From: Flavobacteriaceae bacterium
GTDB lineage: Bacteria; Bacteroidota; Bacteroidia; Flavobacteriales; Flavobacteriaceae
Length of the DNA stretch: 64,000 nt
NCBI GenBank assembly: GCA_947453885.1
Contig: CANGIF010000005.1
Span: forward strand, 51,650-115,649
Direction of reading: 5' to 3'
This document shows, in pieces, positions 52,189 to 62,287 of the stretch; position 1 is the stretch's first letter; every line of letters starts with the position of its first letter. The position numbers were made by a program, and so were the translations under genes. The notes beneath the pieces were generated by a model. That model saw nothing but the letters and a program-made list of their open reading frames with translations. It was not told the origin of the DNA and did no database searches.

Positions 52189-53424
52189 ATGTCAGATTTA
52201 TTATTACCACCAGAGCATCGATATGCTAAAATAATCGAACAAAGCCGAAATGAGGATGGAAGTGAATATTCTATTTTAAACTTAGGCCCTACTCACCCAG
52301 CCACACATGGTATTTTTCAGAATATCTTGCTTATGGATGGTGAAAAAATACTTGATGCAGAGCCAACTATTGGTTATATTCATAGGGCTTTTGAAAAAAT
52401 TGCTGAAAATCGTCCTTTTTACCAAATTACACCTTTAACAGATAGAATGAATTATTGTTCATCACCCATAAATAACATGGCTTGGTGGATGACTGTTGAA
52501 AAACTTCTAAATATTGAGGTTCCTAAAAGAGCACAATATTTAAGAGTAATTGTTATGGAATTAGCTCGAATTGCAGATCATTTAATATGTAATTCAATTC
52601 TTGGTGTAGATACAGGAGCTTACACTGGTTTTTTATATGTTTTTCAATTCAGAGAAAAAATTTATGAAATATATGAAGAAATCTGCGGTGCTCGTTTAAC
52701 AACAAACATGGGGAGAATTGGAGGATTTGAAAGAGAATGGTCTCCAGAAGCTTTTAAAAAATTAGATGTTTTCTTAAAAGATTTCCCTGTAGCATGGAAA
52801 GAGTTTGAAAATTTATTTGAAAGAAATAGAATTTTTATTGATAGAACTGTAAATGTAGGTCCAATTTCTCCTGAAATGGCAATGCAATTTGGTTTAACCG
52901 GTCCAAATCTTCGCGCTGCAGGTATTGACTATGATGTACGTGTTGCACAACCCTATTCCTCTTATGAAGATTTTAATTTTATTGTGCCTGTAGGCAAATC
53001 AGGCGATACCTATGATCGTTTTTGTGTTAGAAATGCAGAAGTATGGGAAAGTTTAAGTATTATACGTCAGGCACTTGAAAAACTACCAGAAGGTCCTTTT
53101 CATGCTGATGTTCCGGATTATTACTTACCACCTAAAGAGGATGTCTATCACAACATGGAAAGTTTGATATACCACTTTAAAATTGTAATGGGAGAAGTAC
53201 CTGTACCAGTTTCAGAAATATACCACGCTGTTGAAGGAGCAAATGGAGAATTAGGTTTTTATTTAATTACGGATGGAAGTAGAACTCCTTATCGACTTCA
53301 TTTTAGAAGGCCTTGTTTTATTTATTACCAAGCCTATACTGAAATGATTAAAGGGGGATTGCTTTCAGATGCAATTGTAATTTTATCAAGTTTAAATGTA
53401 ATTGCAGGCGAATTAGACGCTTAA
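52189..53424 (+). CDS. nuoD: NADH-quinone oxidoreductase subunit D
   Basis: 411 residues. 49-kDa subunit forming most of the quinone pocket; LGPTHPATHGIFQNI contains the conserved His of the pocket loop and GLTGPNLRAAGIDYDVR and RPCFIYYQ are typical. Start MSDLLLPPEHRYA after a 30-bp gap. Confidence 0.97.
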   Translation: MSDLLLPPEHRYAKIIEQSRNEDGSEYSILNLGPTHPATHGIFQNILLMDGEKILDAEPTIGYIHRAFEKIAENRPFYQITPLTDRMNYCSSPINNMAWWMTVEKLLNIEVPKRAQYLRVIVMELARIADHLICNSILGVDTGAYTGFLYVFQFREKIYEIYEEICGARLTTNMGRIGGFEREWSPEAFKKLDVFLKDFPVAWKEFENLFERNRIFIDRTVNVGPISPEMAMQFGLTGPNLRAAGIDYDVRVAQPYSSYEDFNFIVPVGKSGDTYDRFCVRNAEVWESLSIIRQALEKLPEGPFHADVPDYYLPPKEDVYHNMESLIYHFKIVMGEVPVPVSEIYHAVEGANGELGFYLITDGSRTPYRLHFRRPCFIYYQAYTEMIKGGLLSDAIVILSSLNVIAGELDA

Positions 53425-53429
53425 TAATT

Positions 53430-53960
53430 ATGGAAAGTACACACTACATTCAAGAAATAAATATAACTGATAAATTGATGGAACGCATCAATGAACTAAT
53501 CAGTCATTATCCAAAAGGCAAACAAAAATCTGCATTGTTGCCAATTTTACACGAAGTGCAAGATGCTCACGACAATTGGTTGAGTATTGAATTGCAAAAC
53601 AAAGTAGCCGAAATATTAGAAATTCAACGTATTGAAGTATATGAAGTAGTCACTTTTTATACTATGTTCAACCAACGTCCCATAGGAAAATACATGTTCG
53701 AATTCTGTCAAACTTCTCCTTGTTGTCAAAACGGTGTAGAGGATTTAATGGATTACACGTGTTCTAAATTAGGTGTAAAAGTGGGAGAACCAACACCAGA
53801 CATGCTGTTTGAAGTACGCGGTGTAGAATGTCTTGGTGCTTGCGGATATGCTCCAATGATGCAATTGGGTGATTTCTACCAAGAACATCTTACCAAAGAA
53901 AAAATCGATCAGTTAGTGTCTGATTGCAAAGACGGAAAAATCACTTTACACGATAAATAG
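53430..53960 (+). CDS. nuoE: NADH-quinone oxidoreductase subunit E
   Basis: 176 residues. The 24-kDa subunit with a 2Fe-2S cluster (N1a). Cluster ligands C93, C98 (CQTSPC), C134 and C138 (CLGAC) are all present. Base use here and in nuoF looks less AT-rich than in nuoC, nuoD or nuoH. Confidence 0.96.
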   Translation: MESTHYIQEINITDKLMERINELISHYPKGKQKSALLPILHEVQDAHDNWLSIELQNKVAEILEIQRIEVYEVVTFYTMFNQRPIGKYMFEFCQTSPCCQNGVEDLMDYTCSKLGVKVGEPTPDMLFEVRGVECLGACGYAPMMQLGDFYQEHLTKEKIDQLVSDCKDGKITLHDK

Positions 53961-53964
53961 TATC

Positions 53965-55332
53965 ATGGGAAGAAAAATATTATTAGACAAAATAAACGTT
54001 CCGGGAATTAAAACTTATGAAGTATATCGTCGTGAAGGCGGTTACGCATCAGTAGAAAAAGCCTTGAAAAAAATGACTCCAGATGAAGTTGTTGAAGAAG
54101 TAAAAACTTCGGGACTTCGTGGTCGTGGTGGCGCAGGATTTCCAGCGGGAATGAAATGGAGTTTTATCGACAAAAAATCAGGTAATCCTAGACATTTAGT
54201 TTGCAACGCTGACGAATCAGAACCTGGAACATTCAAAGATCGTTACTTAATGGAGTACATTCCTCACCTGTTGATTGAAGGAATGATTACCTCAAGTTAC
54301 GCGCTTGGAGCCAACTTATCCTACATCTACATTCGTGGAGAATATATGTGGGTTTACAAAATTTTAGAAAGAGCCATCGCCGAAGCAAAAGTTGCTGGTT
54401 GGTTGGGTAAAAATATATTAGGTTCGGGTTACGATTTAGAACTTTTTGTTCAAATTGGTGGCGGAGCTTACATCTGCGGAGAAGAAACGGCTTTAATCGA
54501 AAGCTTAGAAGGAAATCGTGGAAATCCGAGATTGAAACCGCCATTTCCAGCTGTTAAAGGACTTTGGCAAAATCCAACCGTAGTAAATAACGTAGAAACA
54601 ATTGCTGCTGTGCCATGGATTATCAATAATTCGGGTGCAGATTATGCAGGAATCGGAATTGGTCGTTCAACTGGAACCAAATTAATTTCGGCATCTGGAA
54701 ATATTAAAAATCAAGGTGTTTACGAAATTGAATTGGGGTTGTCTGTATTCGAATTCATGAATTCTGATGAATATTGTGGTGGAATGCAAGCCGACAGACC
54801 ATTAAAAGCATTAGTTCCTGGAGGAAGTTCGGTGCCAATTTTACCAGCCAACTTAATTTACAAAACGGTTGCTGGTGAAGACCGATTAATGAGTTACGAA
54901 AGTCTATCTGATGGTGGATTCGCAACTGGTTCTATGTTAGGATCTGGCGGATTTATAGTTTATGATGACAGAGCTTGCATCGTTAGAAATACTTGGAATT
55001 TTTCAAGATTTTACCACCATGAATCTTGCGGACAATGTACACCATGCCGAGAAGGAACCGGTTGGTTAGAAAAAGTGTTGCACCGAATTGAAAACGGTCA
55101 CGGACGCGAAGAAGACATCGAATTGTTATGGAGTATTCAATCTAAAATCGAAGGAAATACCATTTGTCCATTAGGTGACGCGGCTTCATGGCCAGTTGCT
55201 GCTGCAATCCGTCATTTCAAAGAGGAATTTGAATACCACATTCGTTTCCCAGAAAAAGTAAAAAATAGAGATCACTTTGTTGCTGAACCATTTGAAAAAG
55301 TGAAGCATTTAGTAGCAAAACAAGAAATATAA
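53965..55332 (+). CDS. nuoF: NADH-quinone oxidoreductase subunit F
   Basis: 455 residues. The NADH- and FMN-binding 51-kDa subunit: SGLRGRGGAGFPAGMKW (NADH/FMN loop), CNADESEPGTFKDR, and the 4Fe-4S ligands in HESCGQCTPCREGTGW plus the later cysteine in NTICPLGDAA. Typical length. The last 10 codons are followed by an unusual 86-bp gap. Confidence 0.97.
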   Translation: MGRKILLDKINVPGIKTYEVYRREGGYASVEKALKKMTPDEVVEEVKTSGLRGRGGAGFPAGMKWSFIDKKSGNPRHLVCNADESEPGTFKDRYLMEYIPHLLIEGMITSSYALGANLSYIYIRGEYMWVYKILERAIAEAKVAGWLGKNILGSGYDLELFVQIGGGAYICGEETALIESLEGNRGNPRLKPPFPAVKGLWQNPTVVNNVETIAAVPWIINNSGADYAGIGIGRSTGTKLISASGNIKNQGVYEIELGLSVFEFMNSDEYCGGMQADRPLKALVPGGSSVPILPANLIYKTVAGEDRLMSYESLSDGGFATGSMLGSGGFIVYDDRACIVRNTWNFSRFYHHESCGQCTPCREGTGWLEKVLHRIENGHGREEDIELLWSIQSKIEGNTICPLGDAASWPVAAAIRHFKEEFEYHIRFPEKVKNRDHFVAEPFEKVKHLVAKQEI

Positions 55333-55418
55333 GTCATAAAGTATAAAAGTCATAAGGTCATAAAGTCAACGAATATGTATTCTTTCGATTTTCGCCTTTC
55401 GACATTAAGACCAAAATA
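55333..55418. repeat. Gap in the nuo operon with short direct repeats
   Basis: 86 bp between nuoF and nuoG, while most nuo gaps are under 40 bp. GTCATAA occurs at 55333-55339, 55349-55355 and 55357-55363, next to AAAGT variants. TTTCGA-type words then repeat (CTTTCGATT and CTTTCGACA). No hairpin terminator is evident. Confidence 0.6.
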
Positions 55419-56474
55419 ATGAAAGTAACCATAGACGGTCAAGAAATTGAAGTAGTTCCAGGAACAACCATCCTGCAAGCGGCTCGTATGATTGGTGGAG
55501 AATCTGTTCCACCAGCCATGTGTTATTATTCGAAACTAAAAGGAACGGGCGGAAAATGCCGTTGCTGTTTGGTTGATGTTACCAAAGGAAGTGAAGCTGA
55601 TCCTCGTCCGATGCCAAAACTAGTAGCGTCTTGTGTTACTGGTTGCCAAGATGGAATGGAAATTGCAAGTAAATCCTCTGAAAGAGTAACTGAAGCAAGA
55701 AAAGCGGTAACTGAATTCCTTTTAATTAACCACCCTTTAGATTGTCCAGTTTGTGATCAAGCAGGAGAATGTGATTTGCAAAATTTAAGTTTTGAACACG
55801 GCAAATCGCAAACACGTTTTATCGAAGAAAAAAGAACATTCGAACCTGAAAATATTGGAGATAAAATTCAATTACACATGAACCGTTGCATTGTTTGCCA
55901 ACGTTGTGTAGAAGTAGCCGATCAATTAACTAATGGTAGAGTACATGGGGTTTTAAATCGTGGCGATCATTCTCAAATTTCAACATGTGTTTCTGCTGCT
56001 ATTGATAATGACTTTTCAGGAAATATGATTGATGTTTGTCCTGTTGGTGCTTTAACAGATAAAACGTTCCGATTTAAATCGAGAGTTTGGTTTGATAAAC
56101 CTATGAATGCTCACAGAGAATGTACTACACCTGGTTGTTGTGGAAAAACAACACTTTGGATGTTTGGCAACGAAATTCAAAGAGTTACTGCAAGAAAAGA
56201 TGAATATCATGAAGTAGAAGATTTTATTTGCAATACGTGTCGTTTTGATAAAAAAGAAGTCGCAGATTGGACAATTGAAGGTCCAAGAAAATTTGAAAAA
56301 GATTCTGTAATTAATCAAAATAATTATACAAGAAAACTAGAAAAAGTTGAAATTGACACTGAAAAAAACATATTATTAGGAAGAGATAGCGACCGAAAAA
56401 AAATCAGTATGGTTGAAATTGATTATAATGAAAAAATTGATGGCAACTTAATCAATTCTAAAAACAATGGATAG
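55419..56474 (+). CDS. nuoG: NADH-quinone oxidoreductase subunit G, short form
   Basis: 351 residues. The iron-sulfur N-terminal region is complete: 2Fe-2S ligands C35, C47, C50 and C72-type; the His/Cys ligand set in INHPLDCPVCDQAGECDLQ; and the 4Fe-4S set in MNRCIVCQRCVE with a downstream DVCPVGALT. It then stops after a short Cys-containing segment (ECTTPGCCGK; FICNTCRFD). The large molybdopterin-oxidoreductase-like domain of E. coli NuoG (~900 residues) is absent, which is normal for Bacteroidota. It overlaps nuoH by 8 bp. Confidence 0.95.
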   Translation: MKVTIDGQEIEVVPGTTILQAARMIGGESVPPAMCYYSKLKGTGGKCRCCLVDVTKGSEADPRPMPKLVASCVTGCQDGMEIASKSSERVTEARKAVTEFLLINHPLDCPVCDQAGECDLQNLSFEHGKSQTRFIEEKRTFEPENIGDKIQLHMNRCIVCQRCVEVADQLTNGRVHGVLNRGDHSQISTCVSAAIDNDFSGNMIDVCPVGALTDKTFRFKSRVWFDKPMNAHRECTTPGCCGKTTLWMFGNEIQRVTARKDEYHEVEDFICNTCRFDKKEVADWTIEGPRKFEKDSVINQNNYTRKLEKVEIDTEKNILLGRDSDRKKISMVEIDYNEKIDGNLINSKNNG

Positions 56475-57519
56475 TGCATTTATAATAGAAAAAAGCGTAA
56501 TTATTGTGGTGGTTTTTGCAGTAACAATGATTATGGCAATGTATTCTACTTGGGCAGAACGAAAAGTTGCAGCATTTCTACAAGATAGAATTGGTCCAAA
56601 TCGTGCAGGTTGGGGTGGATTATTGCAACCCTTGGCTGATGGTATGAAACTTTTTGCAAAGGAGGAATTTGAACCTAATACGCCTAATAGATTTTTATTT
56701 TTTGTAGGTCCTGCAATAGCCATGAGTACGGCACTTATGACAAGTGCAGTTATACCTTGGGGTGATAAATTAAACATATTTGGAAAAGACATTATTCTTC
56801 AAGCTACTGATATAGATGTTTCTTTATTGTATATTTTTGGTGTTGTTTCTGTTGGTGTTTATGGAATTATGATTGGTGGTTGGGCTTCAAACAATAAGTT
56901 TTCTCTAATGGGTGCTATACGTGCTGCTTCTCAAATGGTGTCTTATGAAGTAGCAATGGGGTTGTCAATGATTGCTTTACTAATGATGACAGGAACATTA
57001 AGTTTAAAAGAAATCTCTATGCAACAGTCTGGTATGAACTGGAATGTTTTTTACCAACCTCTTTCCTTTTTGATTTTCTTAATTTGTGCTTTTGCTGAAA
57101 CAAACAGAACTCCTTTTGATCTTGCGGAATGTGAATCTGAATTAATTGGTGGTTACCACACGGAGTATTCCTCAATGAAAATGGGATTTTACCTTTTTGC
57201 AGAATATGCAAACATGTTTATTTCATCAACAATTTTATCAGTTTTATTTTTTGGAGGGTATAATTACCCAGGAATGCAATGGATGGTAGAAAATGTTGGA
57301 GTAAATACTGCAAATCTATTAGGAATTGTTGCTTTGTTTGTTAAAATTTGTGGTTTCATATTTTTTTATATGTGGATAAGATGGACAATTCCAAGATTTA
57401 GATACGATCAATTGATGCATTTGGGATGGAGAATATTAATTCCATTGTCTATTTTAAATATTATCATAACAGGAATAGTAATTTTAAGAGGTGAAATTGC
57501 AACCTATTTAGGATTTTAA
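56467..57519 (+). CDS. nuoH: NADH-quinone oxidoreductase subunit H
   Basis: 350 residues, eight membrane helices. TWAERKVAAFLQDRIGPNRAG and LAECESELIGGYHTEYSSMK are the quinone-site loops at the membrane-arm junction. Overlaps the 3' end of nuoG by 8 bp. Confidence 0.97.
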   Translation: MDSAFIIEKSVIIVVVFAVTMIMAMYSTWAERKVAAFLQDRIGPNRAGWGGLLQPLADGMKLFAKEEFEPNTPNRFLFFVGPAIAMSTALMTSAVIPWGDKLNIFGKDIILQATDIDVSLLYIFGVVSVGVYGIMIGGWASNNKFSLMGAIRAASQMVSYEVAMGLSMIALLMMTGTLSLKEISMQQSGMNWNVFYQPLSFLIFLICAFAETNRTPFDLAECESELIGGYHTEYSSMKMGFYLFAEYANMFISSTILSVLFFGGYNYPGMQWMVENVGVNTANLLGIVALFVKICGFIFFYMWIRWTIPRFRYDQLMHLGWRILIPLSILNIIITGIVILRGEIATYLGF

Positions 57520-57555
57520 AAATACTATATCCTATAAGTTTATAAAAAATCAAAT

Positions 57556-58101
57556 ATGTCAATAGAATCTATATCACTTTCAGGAAGAAAAAAAGTTGTT
57601 TCAAATAAAGAAATGACCTTTTTAGAGAAGTTATACCTAGTAGCAATAGCAAAAGGACTTTGGATTACAATAAAACATTTTTTTAAGAAAAAAGCTACAA
57701 TACAATATCCAGAACAAGTTCGAGAAATGAGCCCAGTGTATCGTGGACAACACATGTTAAAACGCGATGAACAAGGTAGGGAAAATTGTACAGCGTGTGG
57801 ACTTTGTGCTTTAACTTGTCCTGCGGAAGCAATTACTATGAGGGCTGGCGAACGAAAAGCAAATGAGAAACATTTATACAGAGAAGAAAAGTATGCTGAA
57901 ATTTATGAAATAAACATGTTGCGATGTATTTTTTGTGGATTATGTGAAGAAGCTTGTCCGAAAGATGCCATTTACTTAACTATTTCAAAGGAATTGGTTC
58001 CAGCTGAATATGGTAGAGAGGAATTTATATATGGAAAAGAAAAACTAGTAATGCCTCTTGAAATGGCACTTAGAAATACTCAATTAAAAAACGCTAACTA
58101 A
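57556..58101 (+). CDS. nuoI: NADH-quinone oxidoreductase subunit I
   Basis: 181 residues. Two ferredoxin-type 4Fe-4S motifs: CTACGLCALTCP and CIFCGLCEEACP, which carry clusters N6a and N6b to the quinone end. Its stop overlaps the nuoJ start by one base. Confidence 0.97.
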   Translation: MSIESISLSGRKKVVSNKEMTFLEKLYLVAIAKGLWITIKHFFKKKATIQYPEQVREMSPVYRGQHMLKRDEQGRENCTACGLCALTCPAEAITMRAGERKANEKHLYREEKYAEIYEINMLRCIFCGLCEEACPKDAIYLTISKELVPAEYGREEFIYGKEKLVMPLEMALRNTQLKNAN

Positions 58102-58613
58102 TGTCTCCAATACTAATTATTTTTTGTGTTTTAGCAGCCATAACACTTTCAACCGCTTTTCTAACAATTTTTAGTAAAAACCCTATTCATAGTGCCATAT
58201 ATTTAGTCCTTTGTTTTTTCTCTATAGCAGGACATTATTTGCTTTTTAACGCTCAATTTCTTGCAATTGTTCACATTATAGTTTATTCAGGAGCAATAAT
58301 GGTATTGTTTTTATTTACCATTATGTTAATGAATCTAAATAAAGAAGATGAAGTTCATAAACCTAGAATTACTAGAATAGGTGCTCTTGCAGTATTTGTT
58401 ATAATGAGTGTTGTTTTAATCTCAATTTTTATTCATTCAAAAACAATAGTTGATGGATATGATAATATAAGCGAGGATTTTCAATCGACAAAAGTTCTAG
58501 GCATAGTACTTTTAAATGAATATATGGTTCCTTTTGAGTTCGCTTCAATTTTATTATTAGTTGCTATGATTGGAGTTGTATTATTGTCTAAAAAAGAAAA
58601 AACTGAAAATTAA
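58101..58613 (+). CDS. nuoJ: NADH-quinone oxidoreductase subunit J
   Basis: 170 residues, five membrane helices. Typical ND6-like features include the AIVHIIVYSGAIMVLFLFTIML helix (in parts: HIIVYSGAIMVLFLF). Membrane-arm core subunit. Confidence 0.95.
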   Translation: MSPILIIFCVLAAITLSTAFLTIFSKNPIHSAIYLVLCFFSIAGHYLLFNAQFLAIVHIIVYSGAIMVLFLFTIMLMNLNKEDEVHKPRITRIGALAVFVIMSVVLISIFIHSKTIVDGYDNISEDFQSTKVLGIVLLNEYMVPFEFASILLLVAMIGVVLLSKKEKTEN

Positions 58614-58934
58614 ATGAATAATATTTTAAATCAAATAGGTATAGAAAATTATATTTTTCTTTCCGTAATTCTTTTTTGTATTGGAGTATTTGGTGTTTTG
58701 TATAGACGAAATGCAATAATAGTATTTATGTCAATTGAAATAATGTTAAATGCTGTAAATTTATTGTTTGTTGCTTTTTCAACGTATCATCAAGATGCTG
58801 CTGGGGAAGTATTTGTATTTTTCTCAATGGCAGTAGCTGCGGCCGAAGTGGCGGTAGGATTGGCAATATTAGTTTCAGTTTACAGAAATTTAGGGTCAAT
58901 TGATATTGATAATTTAAAAAATTTAAAAGGTTAA
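58614..58934 (+). CDS. nuoK: NADH-quinone oxidoreductase subunit K
   Basis: 106 residues, three helices. [17 protein letters not shown] carries the conserved membrane glutamate of the proton channel, and [11 protein letters not shown] the second. It begins directly after nuoJ. Confidence 0.96.
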   Translation: MNNILNQIGIENYIFLSVILFCIGVFGVLYRRNAIIVFMSIEIMLNAVNLLFVAFSTYHQDAAGEVFVFFSMAVAAAEVAVGLAILVSVYRNLGSIDIDNLKNLKG

Positions 58935-58939
58935 TCTAA

Positions 58940-60829
58940 ATGAATACAAATTTGGCTTTATTATTACTATTATCACCTTTTATAGGATTTCTAATAAATG
59001 TTTTTTTTGGGAAAACTTTAGGTAAATCTATTTCTGGTACAATAGGTACTTTAACAGTTTTCACTTCTTTTTTAGTTAGTATTTATTTTTTTATAGAATT
59101 AAATCAAAGTGGTAAATCAATTGAAATTTCATTGTTTGATTGGTTTTCTTTAAGTAATTTTAAATTGAATATGGGTTTTCTTTTAGATCAACTTTCAATT
59201 TTATGGTTGCTTTTTGTTACAGGAATTGGTTTTTTAATCCATCTCTATTCTATTAGTTACATGCATGAAGATTCTAATATGCATAAATTTTTTGCATACT
59301 TGAATCTATTTATATTTTTCATGATTACACTTGTAATAGGCAGTAATTTAGTAATTATGTTCATTGGATGGGAAGGTGTTGGTCTTTGTTCTTATTTGTT
59401 AATTGGATTTTGGTATAAAAATCAAGATTATAATGACGCAGCTAAGAAAGCGTTTATTATGAATAGGATTGGTGATTTAGGTTTATTGATAGGAATTTTT
59501 ATTTTAGCTATTTCACTTAATACACTAGATTTCATAAGTCTAGGTCATTTATTGGCTCCTAAAGCATCAATTACAAATGGAAATTGGACATTACTTTCAT
59601 TTGCAGCTTTAAGTTTATTCATTGGAGCGACTGGAAAATCAGCACAATTACCATTATACACTTGGTTACCCGACGCTATGGCTGGGCCAACACCCGTTTC
59701 AGCATTAATTCATGCAGCTACAATGGTTACGGCAGGTATTTTTATGATTACGCGAATGAATTTCTTGTTTGATTTAACTCCAGAAGTACAAAATATAATT
59801 GCTGTTATAGGGGCAATTACTGCTTTAGTTGCTGCATCAATTGGATTGTTACAAAATGATATTAAAAAAGTATTAGCTTATTCTACTGTTTCTCAGTTAG
59901 GATTAATGTTTTTAGCTTTAGGTTTAGGAGCATATAATGTAGCAGTTTTCCACGTAATTACTCATGCTTTTTTCAAAGCATGTTTATTCTTAGGATCTGG
60001 ATCTGTTATACATGCATTACATGGTGAACAAGACATGCGAAAAATGGGTGGATTAAAAAAATACATGCCAATCACTTTTATAACAATGTTTATTTCAACT
60101 TTTGCAATTTCAGGTATTTTTCCATTTGCTGGATTTTGGTCAAAGGATGAAATATTAATGACGGCATTCGAACATAATAAATTACTTTGGATAATTGGTT
60201 CTGTAGCTTCAATTATGACCGCTTTCTATATGTTTAGATTAATGTACTTGACTTTTTTTAAAGAATTTAGAGGAACTAATGAACAAAAACAGCATTTACA
60301 CGAAAGTCCAATTTTAATTACATTACCTCTTCTTATTTTAGCTGCATTAGCAACAGTTGGAGGTCTAATTAATTTACCGGGAAACAATTGGTTGAATCGT
60401 TTCTTAGAACCAATTTTGGCAATTAAAATAGAACACAAACCATTAGATGAAACAGCATATATGTTAATGGGAATTGCATTATTAGGTGCTATTTTGGGAA
60501 TAGTTTGGGCATTTACTAAATATAATAAACAAGGTTATGTTCCAAAGGAAGATTCCGAAATTACTGGATTTTCTAAAATAATTTACAATAAGTACTATGT
60601 TGATGAAATATATACTTTACTTGTTATAAATCCTATTAATAGTATTTCTAATTTCTTCAGAAAAACTCTCGAACCTTTTATATCTAGTTCTATATATGGT
60701 TTAGGAATTTTAGTAAATGGGATGGCAACTCAAGGAAAAAAATTACAATCAGGCAATATTGGTATGTACCTTTTTGCTTTTGTGATAGGTGTATGTACCA
60801 TAATTTTTTATTTATTTATAGCTCAATAA
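58940..60829 (+). CDS. nuoL: NADH-quinone oxidoreductase subunit L
   Basis: 629 residues. Distal antiporter-like proton pump with the long lateral helix at the C-terminus. WEGVGLCSYLLIGFWYKN, GKSAQLPLYTWLPDAMAGPTPVSALIHAATMVTAG (in parts: LPLYTWLPDAMAGPTP) and NDIKKVLAYSTVSQLG are family hallmarks. Normal length. Confidence 0.97.
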   Translation: MNTNLALLLLLSPFIGFLINVFFGKTLGKSISGTIGTLTVFTSFLVSIYFFIELNQSGKSIEISLFDWFSLSNFKLNMGFLLDQLSILWLLFVTGIGFLIHLYSISYMHEDSNMHKFFAYLNLFIFFMITLVIGSNLVIMFIGWEGVGLCSYLLIGFWYKNQDYNDAAKKAFIMNRIGDLGLLIGIFILAISLNTLDFISLGHLLAPKASITNGNWTLLSFAALSLFIGATGKSAQLPLYTWLPDAMAGPTPVSALIHAATMVTAGIFMITRMNFLFDLTPEVQNIIAVIGAITALVAASIGLLQNDIKKVLAYSTVSQLGLMFLALGLGAYNVAVFHVITHAFFKACLFLGSGSVIHALHGEQDMRKMGGLKKYMPITFITMFISTFAISGIFPFAGFWSKDEILMTAFEHNKLLWIIGSVASIMTAFYMFRLMYLTFFKEFRGTNEQKQHLHESPILITLPLLILAALATVGGLINLPGNNWLNRFLEPILAIKIEHKPLDETAYMLMGIALLGAILGIVWAFTKYNKQGYVPKEDSEITGFSKIIYNKYYVDEIYTLLVINPINSISNFFRKTLEPFISSSIYGLGILVNGMATQGKKLQSGNIGMYLFAFVIGVCTIIFYLFIAQ

Positions 60830-60839
60830 CTTCTCTATA

Positions 60840-62282
60840 ATGAATGTAACAACACTTTTACTATTACTTTTAACAGGTTCGATACTAACATTCTTATCTG
60901 GTGATAAACATACTTTAAAAACAGCACTGTTTTTCAGTTTAGCTTCATTTGGATTTTCAATTTGTTTAATCTCCCATTTTTTAAATGGAATTGAAGTTGG
61001 GTTTATAGGAAATTGGATAGAAAACCCAAATGTTCATTTAGCTTTTAAAGCTGATGGTTTGGCTTTAGCTATGGTAGCTTTAACAACTTCTTTATCAAGT
61101 ATAATTCTTTTTTCGTCATTGAACAATTCTTTTAATAAAGCAAAGAACATATATGCTTTAATATTGTTTATGACCTTTGCCATGTCTGGAACATTTCTTT
61201 CCTCTGATGGATTATTATATTATGTTTTTTGGGAGTTATCATTAATTCCAATTTATTTCATAGCATTATTATGGGGTAATGGTGATATTCAAGAACGTAA
61301 AAAAGCAGTTATTAAATTTTTTATCTACACGCTTGCAGGTTCATTGTTTATGTTAACCGCATTTATTTATTTGTACCAACAAGCAGGAAGTTTTTTACTT
61401 GAAGATTTGTACAAACTCAAACTTACCGAAAAAGAACAATTTTGGATATTTTTAGCTTTCTTTTTAGCTTATGCTATAAAAATTCCAATTGTACCTTTTC
61501 ATTCTTGGCAAGCAAGTGTGTACCAAAAAGCACCAACTGTAGGTACTATGCTTTTGTCCGGAATTATGCTAAAAATGGGATTGTATAGTATTATTCGTTG
61601 GCAATTACCGATTGCACCTTTAGCTGCAAAAACCTATATGCCTGTGCTTTTAGGATTGAGTATAGCAGGTGTTATTTACGGGTCTATTGTGGCTCTTCGT
61701 CAAAGTGATATAAAAAAATTATTAGCTTATTCTTCATTAGCTCATGTTGGATTAATTGCTGCAGGATGCTATACTTTAACTGTTGACGGTTTAAATGGCG
61801 CCGTTTCTCAAATGATAGCTCACGGATTTGTAATAGTTGGACTTTTCTTTGCTGCTGAAATTCTATTTAGACGTTTAGAAACAAGAGCTATTTCAGAAAT
61901 GGGAGGCATCAGGGCTTTAACACCTAAATTTTCTTCTCTATTTATGATTTTGGTTTTGGCATGTGTTGCATTACCAGGAACTTTTAATTTTATTGGAGAG
62001 TTTACTGTTTTATATAGCCTAAGTCAAATTAGTATAGTGTATGCACTATTAGGAGGAACTACCATAATTTTGGGAGCTTATTACATGTTAAAAATGTATC
62101 AAAATGTGATGTTAGGTGAAAATTCATTTAAAGTTTTTTCAGATTTAAACAAAAATGAAATGGTAACTTTTATTTTTATACTATCCTTTTTATTGTTTTT
62201 TGGACTGTATCCAAAACCTATTTTAGATTTGGTTAGTCCTAGTATACAAGAGTTAGTAGTAACGATCAACAGATTTAATTAA
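60840..62282 (+). CDS. nuoM: NADH-quinone oxidoreductase subunit M
   Basis: 480 residues, about 14 helices. Antiporter-like subunit with FWELSLIPIYFIALLWG, KIPIVPFHSWQASVYQKAPT and SDIKKLLAYSSLAHVG. The HSWQASVYQKAPT variant replaces the commoner HTWLPDAHVEAPT, but this is typical for the group. Confidence 0.96.
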   Translation: MNVTTLLLLLLTGSILTFLSGDKHTLKTALFFSLASFGFSICLISHFLNGIEVGFIGNWIENPNVHLAFKADGLALAMVALTTSLSSIILFSSLNNSFNKAKNIYALILFMTFAMSGTFLSSDGLLYYVFWELSLIPIYFIALLWGNGDIQERKKAVIKFFIYTLAGSLFMLTAFIYLYQQAGSFLLEDLYKLKLTEKEQFWIFLAFFLAYAIKIPIVPFHSWQASVYQKAPTVGTMLLSGIMLKMGLYSIIRWQLPIAPLAAKTYMPVLLGLSIAGVIYGSIVALRQSDIKKLLAYSSLAHVGLIAAGCYTLTVDGLNGAVSQMIAHGFVIVGLFFAAEILFRRLETRAISEMGGIRALTPKFSSLFMILVLACVALPGTFNFIGEFTVLYSLSQISIVYALLGGTTIILGAYYMLKMYQNVMLGENSFKVFSDLNKNEMVTFIFILSFLLFFGLYPKPILDLVSPSIQELVVTINRFN

Positions 62283-62287
62283 GACCA

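Noticed and set aside
55333..55418. A small gene or terminator between nuoF and nuoG
   Set aside because: No start codon with a useful frame and no hairpin with a T-tract; only short direct repeats are visible.
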